A DNA stretch of 6,443 nt from assembly GCA_029054535.1 (NCBI GenBank), contig JAIDFC010000301.1, positions 1 to 6,443 of the forward strand. The letters are read 5' to 3'. Numbering within the stretch: position 1 is the stretch's first letter; every line of letters begins with the position of its first letter. The notes beneath the pieces are model-generated. The model did no database searches. It saw only the letters and a program-made list of their open reading frames with translations, and was not told where the DNA came from. This DNA comes from Rikenella sp. (GTDB taxonomy: Bacteria > Bacteroidota > Bacteroidia > Bacteroidales > Rikenellaceae). This document shows positions 5,689 to 6,443 of this stretch, one piece after another. Made by a program: the position numbers and the translations under genes.

Positions 5689-5753
5689 TCTTTAGCGACG
5701 TGCGGGTACTGTTCTTTTTCTTCAGAAAAAGAACGGTTCGGTCTCGTAGCCAA
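5689..5753. repeat. Dispersed hairpin repeat, uninterrupted copy, between mltG and rsmA
   Basis: Arms GTTCTTTTTC (5711-5720) and GAAAAAGAAC (5725-5734) form a perfect 10-bp stem around TTCA. On the plus strand it is extended by A-T, C-G and T·G pairs (5708-5710 with 5735-5737). The element shares 26 identical bases (5702-5727) with 2979-3004, plus similar flanks (CTTTAG on the left, GTAGCCAA on the right). It lies between two convergent stop codons, 21 bases after mltG and 7 after rsmA, so it may act as a two-way terminator or transcript-end stabiliser. No U-tract follows the stem on either strand, which weakens a classical terminator reading. Confidence 0.75.
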
Positions 5754-5760
5754 ACACAGA

Positions 5761-6443
5761 TCAAGAAAGAATAGATTCGGTCCATCGAGTGAGGTCGACG
5801 AACTGTTCAACGGAGAGCGTTTCAGGACGGAGGGTAAAAGAGACGTGCGGCGCCGCTCGTCCTGAAGAGACCGCTTCACGCACAGCAGGGAAAGCCGAGC
5901 ATAAGGAATTTCGGATCGTTTTGCGTCGTTGGTTGAAAGTCGCCTTGACGATTTTCCGGAACAACGTCTCGTCGCAGGCCAGCCGTTCGACCGCGTTCCG
6001 TCGAAGCCGAATCACCGCGCTCTGCACCTTGGGCGGCGGGTTGAACACCCCGGGCGGAACCGTAAAGAGGTACTCGATATCGTAATACGCCTGCAGCAGC
6101 ACGCTCAGAATCCCATACTCCTTCCCTCCGGGCGACGCCGCGATCCGCACCGCCACCTCGCGCTGCACCATCCCCACCACCTGTGGAACGATCTCCTTGG
6201 ATTCCAACACCTTAAAGAAGATCTGAGACGAGATATTGTACGGAAAATTCCCGATCACGCACACCCCGCCCCTCGTGGCATAGCGAGCCGCGAGGTCCAT
6301 CTGCAAGAAATCCCCCTCGACAATCTGCAACGACGGGTAATGAATCCGCAGATAATCGACACTCTCGGCGTCGATCTCCGCCACGGTGAGCCGATCGCCG
6401 TACACCGGCAGCAAAAACTGCGTCAGCACCCCCATCCCCGGCC
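5761..6443 (-). CDS. rsmA: 16S rRNA (adenine(1518)-N6/adenine(1519)-N6)-dimethyltransferase RsmA, 5' end cut by the window
   Basis: A cytoplasmic SAM-dependent enzyme. It dimethylates two adjacent adenines in the 3'-terminal hairpin of 16S rRNA late in small-subunit assembly; its loss gives kasugamycin resistance. The frame is open to the window end: the last bases encode PGMGVLT, the end of SAM motif I (usually GxGxG..T). About 40 N-terminal residues are therefore missing and the internal ATG at 6435 is not the start. Visible motifs, numbered from that ATG, are AEIDAES (19-25), EGDFLQMD (40-47), the catalytic IGNFPYNIS (61-69), QREVAVRI (91-98) and FNPPPKVQSAVIRL (131-144). The C-terminal rRNA-binding segment contains FNQRRKTIRNSL (167-178). 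The C-terminus is intact, ending at TGA 5763-5761. Confidence 0.96.
   Translation of the reverse strand, partial: PGMGVLTQFLLPVYGDRLTVAEIDAESVDYLRIHYPSLQIVEGDFLQMDLAARYATRGGVCVIGNFPYNISSQIFFKVLESKEIVPQVVGMVQREVAVRIAASPGGKEYGILSVLLQAYYDIEYLFTVPPGVFNPPPKVQSAVIRLRRNAVERLACDETLFRKIVKATFNQRRKTIRNSLCSAFPAVREAVSSGRAAPHVSFTLRPETLSVEQFVDLTRWTESILS

Overview
The window is about 6.4 kb of ordinary, gene-dense bacterial chromosome, most likely from a GC-rich member of the Bacteroidales such as Alistipes or another Rikenellaceae. Three things point there: perfect or near-perfect TAnnTTTG (-7) promoter elements, typical of the Bacteroidota housekeeping sigma factor; A-rich leaders without Shine-Dalgarno motifs; and a DUF4199 membrane protein, a family concentrated in Bacteroidota. 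The genus is an inference from composition and gene content, not a proven identity.

Layout. Positions 1-223 are noncoding and unusually structured, with several inverted repeats. ispF (224-706, +) converges on gapA (814-1818, -), and a strong hairpin that pairs fully only in the gapA transcript lies between them. Further along the minus strand, and so upstream in transcription, are a GT2 polyprenyl-phosphate-type glycosyltransferase (1969-2919), a 198-bp gap holding a dispersed palindromic repeat, a four-helix DUF4199 membrane protein (3118-3666) and a YciO-type YrdC/Sua5 protein (3684-4298). Next come the small SRP RNA gene ffs (4377-4476, -) with its own promoter and T-tract, then the divergent mltG (4579-5667, +). 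A second, uninterrupted copy of the palindromic repeat (5689-5753) separates mltG from convergent rsmA (5761-6443, -), whose 5' end is cut by the window edge.

The genes are core housekeeping functions: isoprenoid precursor synthesis (IspF), glycolysis (GAPDH), lipid-linked sugar transfer (GT2), protein targeting (SRP RNA), peptidoglycan strand termination (MltG), rRNA dimethylation (RsmA) and a tRNA-modification-like protein (YciO). I see no phage, defence, CRISPR or transposase gene.

The items most worth a second look are noncoding. One is the dispersed hairpin repeat, of which one copy carries about 70 extra bases inside its right arm. The second is the multi-hairpin region before ispF, with a possible competing loop-to-arm pairing. 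The third is a probable leaderless promoter at yciO. The degenerate substrate motif of the YciO protein is also notable. I found no convincing undescribed multi-gene system.
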